Assembly (NCBI RefSeq): GCF_014529535.1 | Contig: NW_023503374.1 | Location: 8,301,685-8,365,684, forward strand | Length of the DNA: 64,000 nt | From: Bradysia coprophila | Lineage: Eukaryota; Arthropoda; Insecta; Diptera; Sciaridae | Direction of reading: 5' to 3' | Part shown: piece by piece, positions 1-10,235 of the stretch | Numbering within the stretch: position 1 is the first letter of the stretch | How the letters are laid out: each line of letters begins with the position of its first letter | The notes under the pieces: generated by a model | Databases searched by the model: none | What the model saw: the letters and a program-made list of their open reading frames with translations, nothing else | What the model was told of the DNA's origin: nothing | Made by a program: the position numbers and the translations under genes

Positions 1-486
1 TTTAGATAAGACATTCAAGGTTATTTTCATGAATCCTACGTGTCTCGGAGTTCTGCCAGCGCTCCTAATACATGATAGACCGTGGTGGCCGTTTTCTTCG
101 ACAGTTTTTCCACATCGGCAAGTGTATTTTTCGCATACTCTCCCACCCAAACGTATGACAATCCGAATTCGAGCTGTATTGTTGTTCAAAAGTAAGCCCA
201 ACTCAGACGACGGTATCACTTGCAACCACTTTGACGATTCGTTTTTGGATGATGCAAGTAAGCTCGCTCCATCAGTTTGGTCAGCATTGCTCAAAAATGT
301 TTCGAAAATTAATTTCATATTCGGGTAATCCCAATTTGTTTGGTTTTCACGTTTTGCTTCTGTGTCTGGTACCAGGCTGGACGGCAGATCATCGATCAAT
401 TTTTTGATTTCGATGTCAACGATGTCCAAATTCAGTTGTCCTAATAAAACATTTGATAAATTTTTTGATTGAAAAATTGAAGAAAG
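1..486 (-). pseudogene. LINE-like retroelement ORF fragment, zinc-motif region, runs off the left edge
   Basis: The minus strand is open in one frame from a TAG at about 487-489 to the window edge (about 162 codons). The translation carries a C-x-C-x8-HH-x4-C pattern (CRCGKTVEENGHHGLSC, at roughly 70-125), followed by an SAGRTPRH motif. It is preceded by a KWLQVIPSSELG segment and a VIRLGG segment. From memory, this arrangement is typical of the region after the reverse transcriptase in LINE-like elements of many animals; I have not searched it. No start codon or RT core lies inside the window. It is probably the tail of a decayed or 5'-truncated copy continuing to the left. It is not a host gene as far as I can judge. 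Confidence 0.6.
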
Positions 487-547
487 CTATGCGGGAATCG
501 CCAAATCTTCAAGTTTTCTTATGCCACATACAAGTAATAGTAGGTTA

Positions 548-810
548 CAGTGTACCCTGCGAAAATGATTCATTACATGGGGGAACAATTTTGAGATACG
601 AGCAACTCACAAGTGTGTGTTTAAGCGCCAAGGTTTGAAAACTGTTATTTTGACAAGGGTAGAGTTTGCATATCCGAGCCGAAGGCGAGGTATGTAACTA
701 CCCGCGTCAAAATAACAGTTTTCAAATCGAGGCGCTTAAACATACACGCGTGAGTTGCGAGTTTCAAAATTGTTCCACCATGTAATGAATCATTGCAGCA
801 GAGTGCACTG
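548..810. mobile_element. Tc1/mariner-like miniature inverted-repeat element
   Basis: The 263-bp unit begins CAGTGTACCCTGCG and ends with the imperfect inverse (..GCAGAGTGCACTG). It is flanked by TA on both sides (546-547 and 811-812). The inverted arms continue inward through ATGATTCATTACATGG and AACAGTTTTCAAA, so the whole unit can fold back. A CAGTG terminus with TA duplication fits Tc1/mariner non-autonomous elements. There is no coding capacity. Confidence 0.7.
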
Positions 811-815
811 TATTC

Positions 816-1637
816 TATTTTATTGCTTGCCCATGCGAAAATTGATTCTTACATATCAATTTCTATAAATAGCAACAAAAGCTGATTTAAATACAACTAT
901 CTCCGTAGACAAAATCAACAAAACAAATAGTACACAGCCGAAATCGGCTCATACTTCTTCATAAAAATATCCCGAAAATATTGGTATTGGTACAGCAGTA
1001 TTGGTACTGCTGTACCAATACCAATATTTTCCGTACCGAAAGTGATCGAAGTGATCACACCATAGCAGGTGCCATATTGTCATTGAATTGTTATTCCGTT
1101 CCATGATAATACATTCTAGGCAATGATTTTGTTGTTTTTGTTATTTAGACGAAAAATTTTGCAGTGAAGTGAAATGAATTGTATCTAAAATTAATCAATG
1201 TGTGAAGTGTTTTCGAATTGAAGTGAAAAATACGCAACTAAAAGTGCTCGCCATGTGTGTTCATAACAAACATTGAAATTATTGCTAGAACAAATATGGC
1301 TGACGCTTTCAGTTTTGTGATTTTTCTTTTTAAGAATTGAAATTCTTTTGCCACACTGAACTCTCGCCACTGCAAAATAATTGTCCAAAAACACAAAACA
1401 TCAATAATTATTCCCGTTTTCATGTTAGAGAGCATAAAATATTTCAGATGACGCATTCACCTTCATATGGCTGCACCCCACGAAAACTGATTTTACATGA
1501 ATGACTCGAGCACCCCGCGAAAATAGAGATTTCCTGACGAAAGTGTCACGTAAATATCCCTCATGTAATCGACAATTTTCGCAGGGGCCAAATTGATATG
1601 TAAGAATCAATTTTCGCATGGGGCAAGCAATAAAAAT
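816..1637. repeat. Inverted-repeat bounded element, about 820 bp
   Basis: The left end (ATTGCTTGCCCATGCGAAAA, from about 822) is mirrored by the right end (..CGCATGGGGCAAGCAATA, to about 1633). The match continues about 50 bp inward through TTGATTCTTACATATCAATT. The interior is AT-rich, with several CCCCGCGAAAA-like submotifs on the right side. I could not define a target duplication, and no transposase is visible. Confidence 0.5.
974..1031. repeat. Perfect 27-bp-arm palindrome
   Basis: Two 27-nt arms (GAAAATATTGGTATTGGTAC.. and its exact inverse) are separated by TTGG. The palindrome lies inside the 816-1637 element. It could be the terminal pair of a very short foldback insertion or a cruciform-prone site. 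No function is inferred. Confidence 0.85.
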
Positions 1638-1710
1638 ATTCGAATGAAGTAACTTGATAGACGAGTGCCGAATGATAATGATGAATACTGTCATGTGAAG
1701 TGTGGGCTCC

Positions 1711-1830
1711 CGGCCTAAATCAGGACGCACAAAATACGGAGCCTCAAAATACGGACAAAAAAATCCAGACGACACAAAATCCGGATGCTTCAAAATCCGG
1801 ACACCCCAAAATCCGGATGCTTCAAAATCT
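1711..1830 (-). repeat. CCGGATTTTGAAGCAT repeat, mirrored copy of 7241-7360
   Basis: Short near-repeats of AAAATCCGGATGCTTC and AAAATACGGA-type units follow one another. The segment is the near-exact reverse complement of 7241-7360, so two inverted copies lie about 5.4 kb apart around the repeat island. They may be inverted ends of a large element or two independent insertions. Confidence 0.75.
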
Positions 1831-1903
1831 AGCCGAATTTGTAGTCCGTATTTTGTAGCCACCAATATTTCTCAGTAGCTCAATCAAGTAAAGTAGGAAT
1901 TTA

Positions 1904-2598
1904 TTGTCTGAAACGATAAAATCTAATTTGAATCAGGTTGGTTTGAGTCCTTAAATCAGGTTGGGTTGATGTTTTTGTGCAAAATAATATTCAAAATGTT
2001 CCTAGCTAATGCCCGCAATTGTTCATAGCTAATTTTCGCAACAGCTCAAATCTGAACTAAGAAAATCTAATTTTCATGCTTCGGGGCCGAAAATGAGGGC
2101 AATTTTTTGAATTTTCTCGGGTTTCCGGCCCTCTGCATGAAAACTTACATGTGCACCTGTTTGGGACGGTTGATTTAAGGCACTTTCGCTTGTAAGCCTC
2201 ACTTCGTTCGGCCTACAATCCGCGAAATTGCCTAAAATCAATCGTCCAAAACAGGTACACAAATAACCATTCAATCAATCATAGGAAATTTTTGGAGACC
2301 ATTTGCCGTGAATTTTTATGTTGATGAGAACATTGAACACGGATTTTAATTTTTTGGAGAACACTATACACGACTTTTATTCAATAGTATACTGTAAGCT
2401 TATTGTTGTTAATTAAATCACAAATTTGTATACTTTTTACGAAAGAAAACGAAAAGTCATCACAATCAACCACATCAAAACAACAAATCTAAATTAGAAT
2501 TCTGTCAACTGTCACTTTTTCGTTGAACCACTTTGTCACAAAATTACGCAACGACAAAACGACTCTTCCACTGTTACCCGCTTCATCGAGGCTGTTTA
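1904..2598. mobile_element. 5'-truncated copy of the 4198-4898 hAT-like element, with an insertion
   Basis: It is collinear with 4398-4898 (TTGTCTGAAACGATAAAATC.. to ..CTTCATCGAGGCTGTTTA), with scattered substitutions. The left terminal repeat is missing. Relative to the intact copy, about 190 bp are inserted at roughly 2077-2268. That insert contains its own hairpin, with TTGATTTAAGGCA mirrored near its right end. Confidence 0.75.
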
Positions 2599-2644
2599 GT
2601 ATGAAATATCTGCAATGTCTTGATATATGTTAGATTTGTGCCAA

Positions 2645-2760
2645 TCCACACCAATTACTTGCAAGGGGGATACTCCACCCTTGACCCCCCTAAACGGGGG
2701 CTGCCGCCCCTCGACCCCGCTTTTTGGTTGGTTTATTTAACCTACGGCCAGCGGCGCGTA
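2645..2760. repeat. GC-rich recurrent motif, copy 1
   Basis: The segment contains GCAAGGGGGATACTCC, CGGGGGCTGCCGCCCC and ACCCCGCTTTTT, then an AT-rich spacer and a CGGCCAGCGGCGCG block, followed by a T-run. The same order recurs at 5500-5930 (tandem) and 53800-53935. The GC content is far above the surroundings. GGGGGCTGCCGCCCC is itself a hairpin. The nature of the repeat is unknown. Confidence 0.7.
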
Positions 2761-3262
2761 CAACTACTTATTATTTTTTTTTTTTTTTTCATTTATCAAC
2801 AGTATAAAACTAACTGATATTTATGACAAAAATAGAAATTAAAGATGAAAACAAGAATCATATTCAAACAATTGAAGAAAAAATATTCGTCAAAAAGATA
2901 AAAAAAGCTGAAGAAAATTCAAAAACAAGAAAAAGAAAAAGAAAAGGAAAAGAGGAAAACAAATCAGTAAATCAAATCAATCAAATTGCAATGAACGAAA
3001 CGGCAGCTAAACACTTAGCTCATCCTGTAGGTGATAAACGAATAGCGCTCTGGTAGCTCCATGGCACGAATGCGATTACGGAACGTAATCCTAGAGGTTG
3101 ATCTGTCGTACAAATGTGCAAATCGATTGAAGATCATGCTCATATAATTGACTGATTCATATAATCCATAGTTGGTTCGGTGTTGGTCGATTTGCAGAAA
3201 TTCATTCGAACGAAGATCGCGGGCAGGTCGTCGAATGTTTATCTTAGACTTCAGCTCGGGAC

Positions 3263-3965
3263 ACGGGCTTTTTTAAGCGTGTATTTTACACATTGTGTGT
3301 AAAAACTTTTTGAAAGTGTGTATTTTACACACTTTTTTGTTCGTAGTAAAAGTGTGTAAAATTACACACTATGCCTAATAAAAAATGTAAAAAATCGACT
3401 TATTGCAAAAAAAAACTGAGGCTTCATTCCAAACGAAGCTTTATGAGCTTAATCCATTTAACTGATAATTAATATTTTTTAATTTCAAATGAGACACTCG
3501 AACCTTACTTCGCTCTTTTAATATTTTCTGTACATTACTGCAAGTCTTTTCGAAAGAATAAAGAGAAAGTTGAACAATTGGTTAGAGCTAAGAGTAAAAA
3601 AGTATCCAGACGCTCAATACATCGAAGAAATCATCATCGTCCGAAGACGAAAAAGTGGAACAAGCCGTTCCAATTCGCAAACAGATTCTTAGCGCATTGT
3701 GTGAGTGCTCCTTTTGTGAAAAGCAACGAAAGATAAAAGCGAAGCCACGTTCGACGCTGAATTTGTGATTTGTAAGGAGTAAATTTGGAGCTGCGTTAAA
3801 TGTGTAATAATTACACACTCTTCAGTCTACGAGTGTGTAATCATTACACATTTTACTCTAAAAAAATGAAAAAGTGTGTAATTGCAAAAAGGTATTATAC
3901 ACACTTTTTCGGAAAGTAAGAGTCTAGGAATTGATAGAAAAAAAGTGTGGAAAAACTCAAAAAGC
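3263..3965. repeat. AT-rich insertion with GTGTGTA/TACACAC inverted motifs
   Basis: The segment separates two parts of the RT relic. Both ends carry clusters of GTGTGTATTTTACACAC-type short inverted repeats (3277-3375 and 3800-3905). No ORF of interest was seen. Boundaries are approximate because no target duplication could be fixed. It is probably a non-autonomous element. Confidence 0.55.
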
Positions 3966-4197
3966 TTAAAAACGCCCGAGCCTCGGGAGCGTCAATTCGT
4001 TCGGTGAGGACATCGTACATGAAAGTTACACTCAAATTGATGCGCCTTCTTGATAATGCCCCAATACCAACTGTCCTACAGCGAGAATCATATGAAGGCA
4101 GTCTGAAGGTATTGTCACGCCGTACAGTTCGTCTTAGGGCGTAGATGATGAATTGTCTCTGAATGGACTCAATTGCAGATATTTTCGTGGTGCAGTG

Positions 4198-4898
4198 TAA
4201 ACAGCCTCGATGAAGCGGGTAACAGTGGCAGAGACGGAAATTTGCGACATGAGAAAATGCGACAAAGTGGTTCTGTCGTAAAATTTGGATTTTTTTTAGC
4301 GCAGCATTTTTGAATGTGAAGTTTTTAGAATTGGATTTAATTGATTGAATGCAAAAAATAATCAAAATATTCCTAAGTAATGCTCACTACAGCTCAAACC
4401 TTGTCTGAAACGATAAAATCTAATTTAAATCAGGTTGGTTTGAGGCTTTAAATTAGCTTGGGTTGAGGTTTTTGTGCAAAATAATATTCAAAATGTTCCT
4501 AGCTAACGCCCGTAATTGTTCATAGCTAATGCTCGCAACAGCACAAACCTGAACTGAGAAAATCTTATTTAAATCAATCACAGGACATTTTTGGAGAACA
4601 TTTAGCCTTTGATGTTTATGTTTATGAGAACATTGAACACGGATTTTAATTTTTTGGAGAACACTACACACGAACTTTACTACATAGTATATTGAAAGCT
4701 TATTGTTGATAATGAAATCACAAATTTTCATACTTTTGTACGAAAGAAAACGAAAAATCATCACAACAACCACATCAAAACAAAAAATCTAATTTAGAAT
4801 TTTCTCAACTGTCACTTTTTCGTTGAACCACTTTGTCGCAAAATGACGCAACGACAAAACGACTCTGCCACTGTTACCCGCTTCATCGAGGCTGTTTA
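4198..4898. mobile_element. hAT-like non-autonomous DNA element with intact 8-bp target duplication
   Basis: The terminal inverted repeats begin TAAACAGCCTCGATGAAGCG and continue ..GGTAACAGTGGCAGAG, with arms of at least 35 bp that read on imperfectly inward. The 8-bp direct repeat GTGCAGTG flanks the unit at 4190-4197 and 4899-4906. Length is 701 bp with no transposase. It interrupts the non-LTR RT relic in frame, so the RT copy was there first. An 8-bp duplication fits hAT or P superfamilies. The TIR is not the usual CAGGG/TAGGG type, so assignment within these is open. Confidence 0.85.
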
Positions 4899-5499
4899 GT
4901 GCAGTGCGGTTGCCAAACGTTGAATGCGTATTCTAGACGTGATCTTACGTGAGCACAGTAGACGCTTTTTAGGGCGCTGACGGAACGAAACTCGTAACAA
5001 ATCCTCTTCAAGAAGCCGAGCATTGAGTACGCTTTACTTGTTATATGTTCGATGTGGGCTGAAAAGTCTAATTTTGTATCCAGAATCACACCCAAGTCAC
5101 GAATTCGGTTGACTCGCACCAGACTTTCACCGTCCATTTTGTAATCGAAGTGAATTGGATGATAGTTCAGATGAAATGAGATCGAATTGCATTTATTTAT
5201 GCTGACTGTGAGGCCGTTAATCCTGAGCCAATGTGTGACGTCATCAAGATCACGTTGCAAAGCTGAGCAGTCCAATACTGTTCGTATTTTCCGAAAGATC
5301 TTCAAATCGTCTGCGTACAATAGACACTTCGCACGTTGTATTACTTTTGTTATGTCGTCGAAGAATAATATGAAGAGAAGGGGGCCTAGGTGACTCCCCT
5401 GTGGGATTCCGGATGTAGCACAGAACACAGTTGATGAGTGACCTCCAATTTGTCATGAACAAATTATCTACATATCTATAAATCTTTTTTTATGAAGTA

Positions 5500-5930
5500 C
5501 CCTCGCCTTTTTTTGTTGCCTGCGGCGCTATGCCATCACTACAAAAAAAATTTCAGAAAAACAACATCGTTAAATAATTCCGCATAACATTTAGATTCTT
5601 TGAAGAAGCAGGTGGCTGCCGCCCCCTGTACCCCCGCTTTTTTTGTTGCCTGCGGTGCTATGTCATCACTACAAAAGATTTTCAGAAAAACAACTTCGTT
5701 AACTAATGTCGCAATAACATTTAGATTCTTTGATGAAGCAGGGGGCTGCCGCCCCTGTACCCCCGCTTTTTTTGTTGCCTGCGGCGCTATTTCATCACTA
5801 CAAAACAATTTCAGAAAAACAACATCGTTGACTAATGCCGCAATAACATTTAGATTTTTTGAAGAAGCAGGGGGCTACCGTTCCTGTACCCCCGTTTTTT
5901 TTATTTCCTTCGGTACTGTGCCATCTCCAA
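5500..5930. repeat. Tandem array, about 3.3 copies of a 129-bp unit containing the GC-rich motif
   Basis: Units start near 5509, 5637, 5766 and 5893, each about 129 bp. Each holds TTTTTGTTGCCTGCGGCGCTA, a CATCACTACAAAA block, TTTCAGAAAAACAAC, ATAACATTTAGATT and GGGGGCTGCCGCCCCTGTAC. The last unit is the most diverged. Reading frames through the array on both strands give repetitive peptides (GGCRPCTPAFF-like), which I regard as a by-product of the repeat. Confidence 0.85.
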
Positions 5931-6983
5931 CGAAAAACAACAACAACACCGTTACCTAACGTCGCAGTTATTTAGATTTTTACCTTTTTTATTGTTGCAA
6001 GCGAAAATTTTTTAAAATCTTTTACATTTTAATATTCTGTAACTTCCACTTTGGACTAATGAGATTTAAAAAAACGAGCCGTCAGAACAGTCGGAGCGTT
6101 TGCTGCGACTGAGCCCCGTACAAACCCGTACATCTTTTGCGCACATGAACCTACTTCGTCCGTCGCCCTACTCTTACCGTAAGCCTATTGCGCCCGTAAA
6201 CGTCGTAAAATTCTTATGCAATGTGTACGTCTTAAAAATTGCGCATAGCGCAATTACGAAGCCCCGTACGACGTTCCTTTCAAAAGTAACACAAACTACA
6301 CTTCCCACTGATCAGTGATTTTGGAATTATCATTTTCACCTATTTATATTGATTTTAAAAAAATCCAAAATGGCGGCCGACGGCCATTTTGTTAGGAGGT
6401 GGAAAGTACAACGGCTGCTTTACATTCGTTAGTACCTTTCAAACAAAAAAAAATTCATGAAATTCGGTTAAATTTTACTCGAGATATTAACAAAAAACAC
6501 CACCTTCACTGTACGGCCGAGTAGCCACATATAAGCTCACTCCAAGAGACCTAGCTCACGCTCCGGTAAACCGAATTTCATAAACTTTTTTTTCCCTGAT
6601 TGGTACGGTCAATACCTATCTAATAAATCAAAATCCATCTAAATCCGTTCAAATTTGACTAACCTACAAGCAAAAACGGATTGCCGCCCTGTACCTAGTT
6701 CACACCAAGGGGTCTAACTCACGAGTCGGTCATCCAATTTCCATAAACTTTTTTTTTGTGGATAGGTATTGTAAATACCTTTCATTTGATGTATCACTTA
6801 CAAGTGTAGCCTTTAAATGGCCAGAGAAATCTTTGGAAAACGTTAAAGCACTTATGGGGCCCCAGCTCTGGAGGGGTCGACCCAAAATCGCCCATCTTCG
6901 AACTTAGCCTCACTATTTCAACTACCTTTCAGGGAAAATTTTTTTTTTTGAAATCGGATTTGATTTACTCAAGATATCGACGT
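5931..6983. other. Gene-free repeat-derived interval
   Basis: No supportable gene. It contains several CCCCGTAC/GTACGGGG short motifs (around 6110, 6260 and again at 7176-7198), a CAAAATGGCGGCCGACGGCC hairpin near 6366 and repeated CATAAACTTTTTTT blocks (about 6580 and 6740). This looks like the 3' part of an interspersed element ending in the microsatellite that follows. Confidence 0.5.
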
Positions 6984-7070
6984 GACAGACGGACAGACGG
7001 ACAGACGGACAGACGGACAGACGGACAGACGGACAGACGGACAGACGGACAGAAGGACAGACGGACAGAC
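6984..7070. repeat. GACGGACA microsatellite
   Basis: About eleven 8-bp GACGGACA units with one variant (GAAGGACA). It sits between a conserved-looking left part and a right part ending in a GTACGAAGTACGAAG-type palindrome at about 7180-7197. Confidence 0.95.
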
Positions 7071-7240
7071 AAAATTTTTATTGCGGATTCGTTATCTATG
7101 AACATAGGCAAACACTTTGCCCTTACCGTCTGCTTCGAATTCCATCAATTACACACGGCATCGTAATCCTATAAGCCCCTTCGTACTTCGTACGGGGCTA
7201 AAAATCCGGAATTCCTGATTTTTCCTGGATGATTCTACCG

Positions 7241-7360
7241 TATTTTGAAGCATCCGGATTTTGGGGTGTCCGGATTTTGAAGCATCCGGATTTTGTGTCG
7301 TCCGGATTTTTTTGTCCGCATTTTGAGGCTCCGTATTTTGTGCGTCCTGATTTTGGCCGG
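7241..7360 (+). repeat. CCGGATTTTGAAGCAT repeat, mirrored copy of 1711-1830
   Basis: Near-exact reverse complement of 1711-1830, with TATTTTGAAGCATCCGGA repeated and ending GCGTCCTGATTTTGG. Only a handful of differences are visible between the two copies, so they are recent or homogenised. Confidence 0.75.
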
Positions 7361-8370
7361 TCACCGAAGTGTGAGGGTGCGGATATTTTAGTGTGAACAT
7401 TAAATATTGATTTCTTTTACTTTATAGTATTACTCGATTCATCGAAATTCTCTACGATGACCAAAGTAACAATTTCAAATATTTATCCAACACCTTTTTT
7501 ATGCGCCTAAATTTTGCTTTCGAAATATAACCAAACGTTTTTGTATCAATCTTTTCGTTTCATATGACATGAAGAGTTCAGACCGTCTTAAGAAGTCATC
7601 AGAAGAAGCAGAAGTTTGTTATGTTTACCATCTTTGTTTAGGATGTTCTTTCATTGTGATTTCATTTTTTTTTTTTTTTAAACAACGTGATTCATTAGGA
7701 GACGAATAGGAACTGAAATTAATTTTGTCTTTAAGTTCTTTCCCATTTAAATGTTTTTTTTTTCTATTCCCCGGGCCGAATTTTGCAATTTTTCTCATAA
7801 TTTGGCCCCTTTACTTTTCATTTAACGGTTGTGCACATATCTGTAGTAGACGGTTGAGTTTGGGCGTTGAACGTTTAAGTACAATCAAATAGGAAATAAA
7901 TACTCGAATCCATATCCAGTAATTTACTCAAATTAATGTCGATGATCTCTGTCTATTTATAGAATAGACAAAAATACGAATCATTATGATGTCATAGAGG
8001 TAAAGTACGTCACACACACATTCAAGAGTTGATTTTTCATTAATTTTTTCTTCGGCATTTTGTTCTATTCTGTTGTGAGAGGCCTTGCCCAGTTTAATTA
8101 CTTTGGTTGTATACGCAATTAGGGATTGCAAACCGGTTTCCTTCTGTACGGAAAAACCGAGCTTAAAACTAGTTTTCTCATAGATAATCATATCTATTCG
8201 TCATTTTATATAAATTTGGTAATCGAAGTATTTACTTTAATTGTTTATCTTATCGCAGTTCTGTAAACAAAATCTAATTCTGTGGTGTAAATTTAGCGGA
8301 ACGTTTATACGAAGCCCAGTTACATTTCGCGGCTCACACTAATGAACCGTAGAAAATAGTTTATTTCAAA
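7361..8370. other. Intergenic region upstream of the acyltransferase gene
   Basis: AT-rich with no convincing gene. It should contain the promoter of the gene starting at 8371. An initiator-like CCAGTTAC lies near 8317 and an A/T-rich TTTTATATAAAT at about 8202, but neither can be confirmed as a promoter by eye. Confidence 0.4.
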
Positions 8371-9911
8371 ATGCGGGTGGTCTTAGGAGCGCTAATTTGG
8401 TGTATTTGTTTGCTATTGTTCGGTATTCCGATATTCATATTAGTGCTGGTGAAACTAGTCGTAACTGCAATCAGTTGCAGGAGTTCTGAAAATATACAGG
8501 GTGAAAAACTTGTACCACTGAAGGGAGATGACGGTGCATCAGGCAGTCCTCAATGGGAAATTCCTTATAACATTGGATTTTGTTTGAGAGTGCAAGGGAA
8601 CATTAGTGTCAACGAATTTCGTAACCATTTTTCGAGCACGTTTAATCTCAATGGTGAAAAAGATCCTTACGATAAATTCTTTTCCTATTTTGTGATTCGT
8701 GGGGGCTACGTCTTTCGAGCCATTATGAGAGACTGCTTAGATTTATCTAAGACTATCGTTGACACTAAACTGGAGGAAGACGAACTATTGGAGAATTTTC
8801 TAGTTCGATGGATGCTTATCGGGTATGAAGAGAAGCGATCGAGATGGCAGGTAGCAATAATTCCTCTCTCGGAAGATACAACTGCAGTAGCCTTTAAAAT
8901 GGATCATAATCTCATCGACGTGTACTCTTTCATTCACATCCTTGACAAACTTACCGGCTCGAAGGCGCCCTATCTTGTAAAAGACTTTCGAGAGAATTTT
9001 TGCGGCAAGTTTAAGCAGATCATTGAAGGTCCAACACATCTCGGTGCTATGAAAGGATTACCTAGAGAGCAGAATCCCTTCCACTGCATATACCCTGTGT
9101 CATCTCCTGAGCGTAAGAAGGAGTGGATGTTTTCTTTCACCAGCATTCCAGTTGATGATATGAAAGTGTTAAGGAAATGGAATGGAAGTGTCAGAATGGC
9201 TTCTGTAATTTTTACTATACTTGTGGGTGCCTTAAGACGATTTCTAATTGAAGAGGTGAAATTTAAAGAGCACGAACTGCCATTGGAGATAAAGATGGGC
9301 AATTCATTACCGTGGCCAAAGCATCCGGCAATGAATGAAAATCTTCGTGGACCGGACAGATTGCAAAATCAATGGTAAATTCATTAGTCTTTCTAATACT
9401 CAAAAAATACTCTAAAAATGTGTTTGTATACAGGACAGGCGGTTTCTACACGTTTCCCTTGCGAGAATCAGATGCACTGCTTCGTTTGCAGAAAATAGAA
9501 CAGAAATACGTCTCACTGTTCGACATCGGTATGGACAAATTTTTGAAACTATCTATCGTTCCAGTAGTTAAATTGATTCCCGTAAGAGTCATGTCGTCAT
9601 TATTAACACCATCGAATACCACAGATATGGGAGCAGCTAATAATCTTGTCACTGGAATTGGCGCCGATACTTATAATTTATTGGGTTGTCCCGTTGAACG
9701 AGTTCATCCTCTTTTGGGGATTCCCGACAATATGCCATATGTTCCGCTAAGTTGCTTCACATTTTCCCATTCCGGGAGAATGGAAGTGGTGTTGGGTGCC
9801 AATCCACAGAGTATATTTCAGAACAAACAGAGATTAGATTTAATTACTCATAAGCTGATGCATGATGAATTGAAAGATCTGTTGTCTTTGACTAAAATCC
9901 ATGTACAATGA
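8371..9911 (+). CDS. WSD-type O-acyltransferase family protein (wax synthase/DGAT-like), 2 exons
   Basis: Exons 8371-9374 and 9434-9911 join through a 59-bp GT-AG intron (phase 2) to give 493 residues. The N terminus (residues about 5-33) is a strongly hydrophobic helix, suggesting membrane anchoring in the ER. The family's acyl-transfer motif HHxxxDG appears at residues about 178-183 as DHNLIDV: the second His and the Asp remain, while the first His and the Gly are replaced. The C-terminal half has the GIGADTYNLLGCPVERVHPL and SCFTFSHSGRMEVVLG segments expected of the WSD C-terminal domain. Known relatives esterify fatty acyl-CoA to alcohols or diacylglycerol; the substrate here cannot be told. 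Internal hydrophobic stretches are modest. The following AATAAA at 9929 supports the 3' end. An alternative reading through the intron would stop at once (TGG-TAA), so splicing is needed for the second half. Confidence 0.8.
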
Positions 9912-9928
9912 TTTAAGTTATTTATCAA

Positions 9929-9934
9929 AATAAA
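9929..9934 (+). terminator. Polyadenylation signal AATAAA, acyltransferase gene
   Basis: Canonical AATAAA 18 bp after the stop codon of the acyltransferase gene. Confidence 0.6.
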
Positions 9935-10020
9935 ATTTATTGAATTCAGTGTTACCATCAGTTGTATAGTAAATTTTTATTAGGTTTAACGATTTCTCTT
10001 ATGCTCTCTTTTGATGTTTT

Positions 10021-10040
10021 CTCTCTCTCTCTCTCTCTCT
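10021..10040. repeat. (CT)10 microsatellite
   Basis: Uninterrupted CT dinucleotide run in the intergenic region. Confidence 0.98.
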
Positions 10041-10235
10041 ATGTTTGTATGAAGACAAGATGAGAATCGAATGAAAAGGTTTAGAGTTCATGTTATGAAA
10101 TTGTAATTTATGTGCGACATCAGAGAGATGATAGATAGCCTTCTGTGAATTAATTAAATAAACATGTATACATACATCAACAAATTTCGAAACTTCGTTT
10201 TTTCTTGGGTAGCACCAGTGATCTGGTGAAATGAG

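Larger units (their letters stand above)
3015..5455 (-). pseudogene. Jockey/R1-type non-LTR reverse transcriptase relic, split by two insertions
   Basis: Three collinear minus-strand segments make up one decayed ORF. The first (about 4907-5455) holds the RT palm, with the GIPQGSHLGPLLF motif, the YADD catalytic box and the downstream LGVILDTKLDF and RSRLEYAFNVWQ motifs. The second (about 3966-4189) continues in frame with IESIQRQF. The third (about 3015-3262) carries a RTNYGLYESVNYM-like tail ending in TAA at 3015-3017. The first break is an hAT-like element (4198-4898) with a clean 8-bp duplication. The second is an AT-rich repeat (about 3263-3965). The 5' half of the element is absent and a stop lies just upstream at about 5455, so it is a dead copy. 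A pyrimidine-rich 3' UTR-like stretch follows down to about 2830. Family placement is from motif memory only. Confidence 0.8.

Noticed and set aside
2823-3056. Lys/Glu-rich 77-aa plus-strand ORF
   Set aside because: It is antisense to the pyrimidine-rich 3' UTR and last codons of the LINE relic; the composition explains the charge.
1904-4898. Possible LTR retrotransposon suggested by two direct repeats
   Set aside because: The right copy has its own terminal inverted repeats and 8-bp duplication, so the repeats are two DNA elements, not LTRs.
5600-5959. 119-aa plus ORF with repeated GGCRPCTPAFF peptide
   Set aside because: The repetition follows from the 129-bp DNA tandem array; both strands give similar repetitive ORFs and no start context or homology is apparent.
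5500-7070. CRISPR-like repeat array
   Set aside because: The repeats are tandem without unique spacers, in a eukaryotic genome; no cas genes.
6948-7166. ORF with TDGQTDRR repeats
   Set aside because: Pure translation of the GACGGACA microsatellite.
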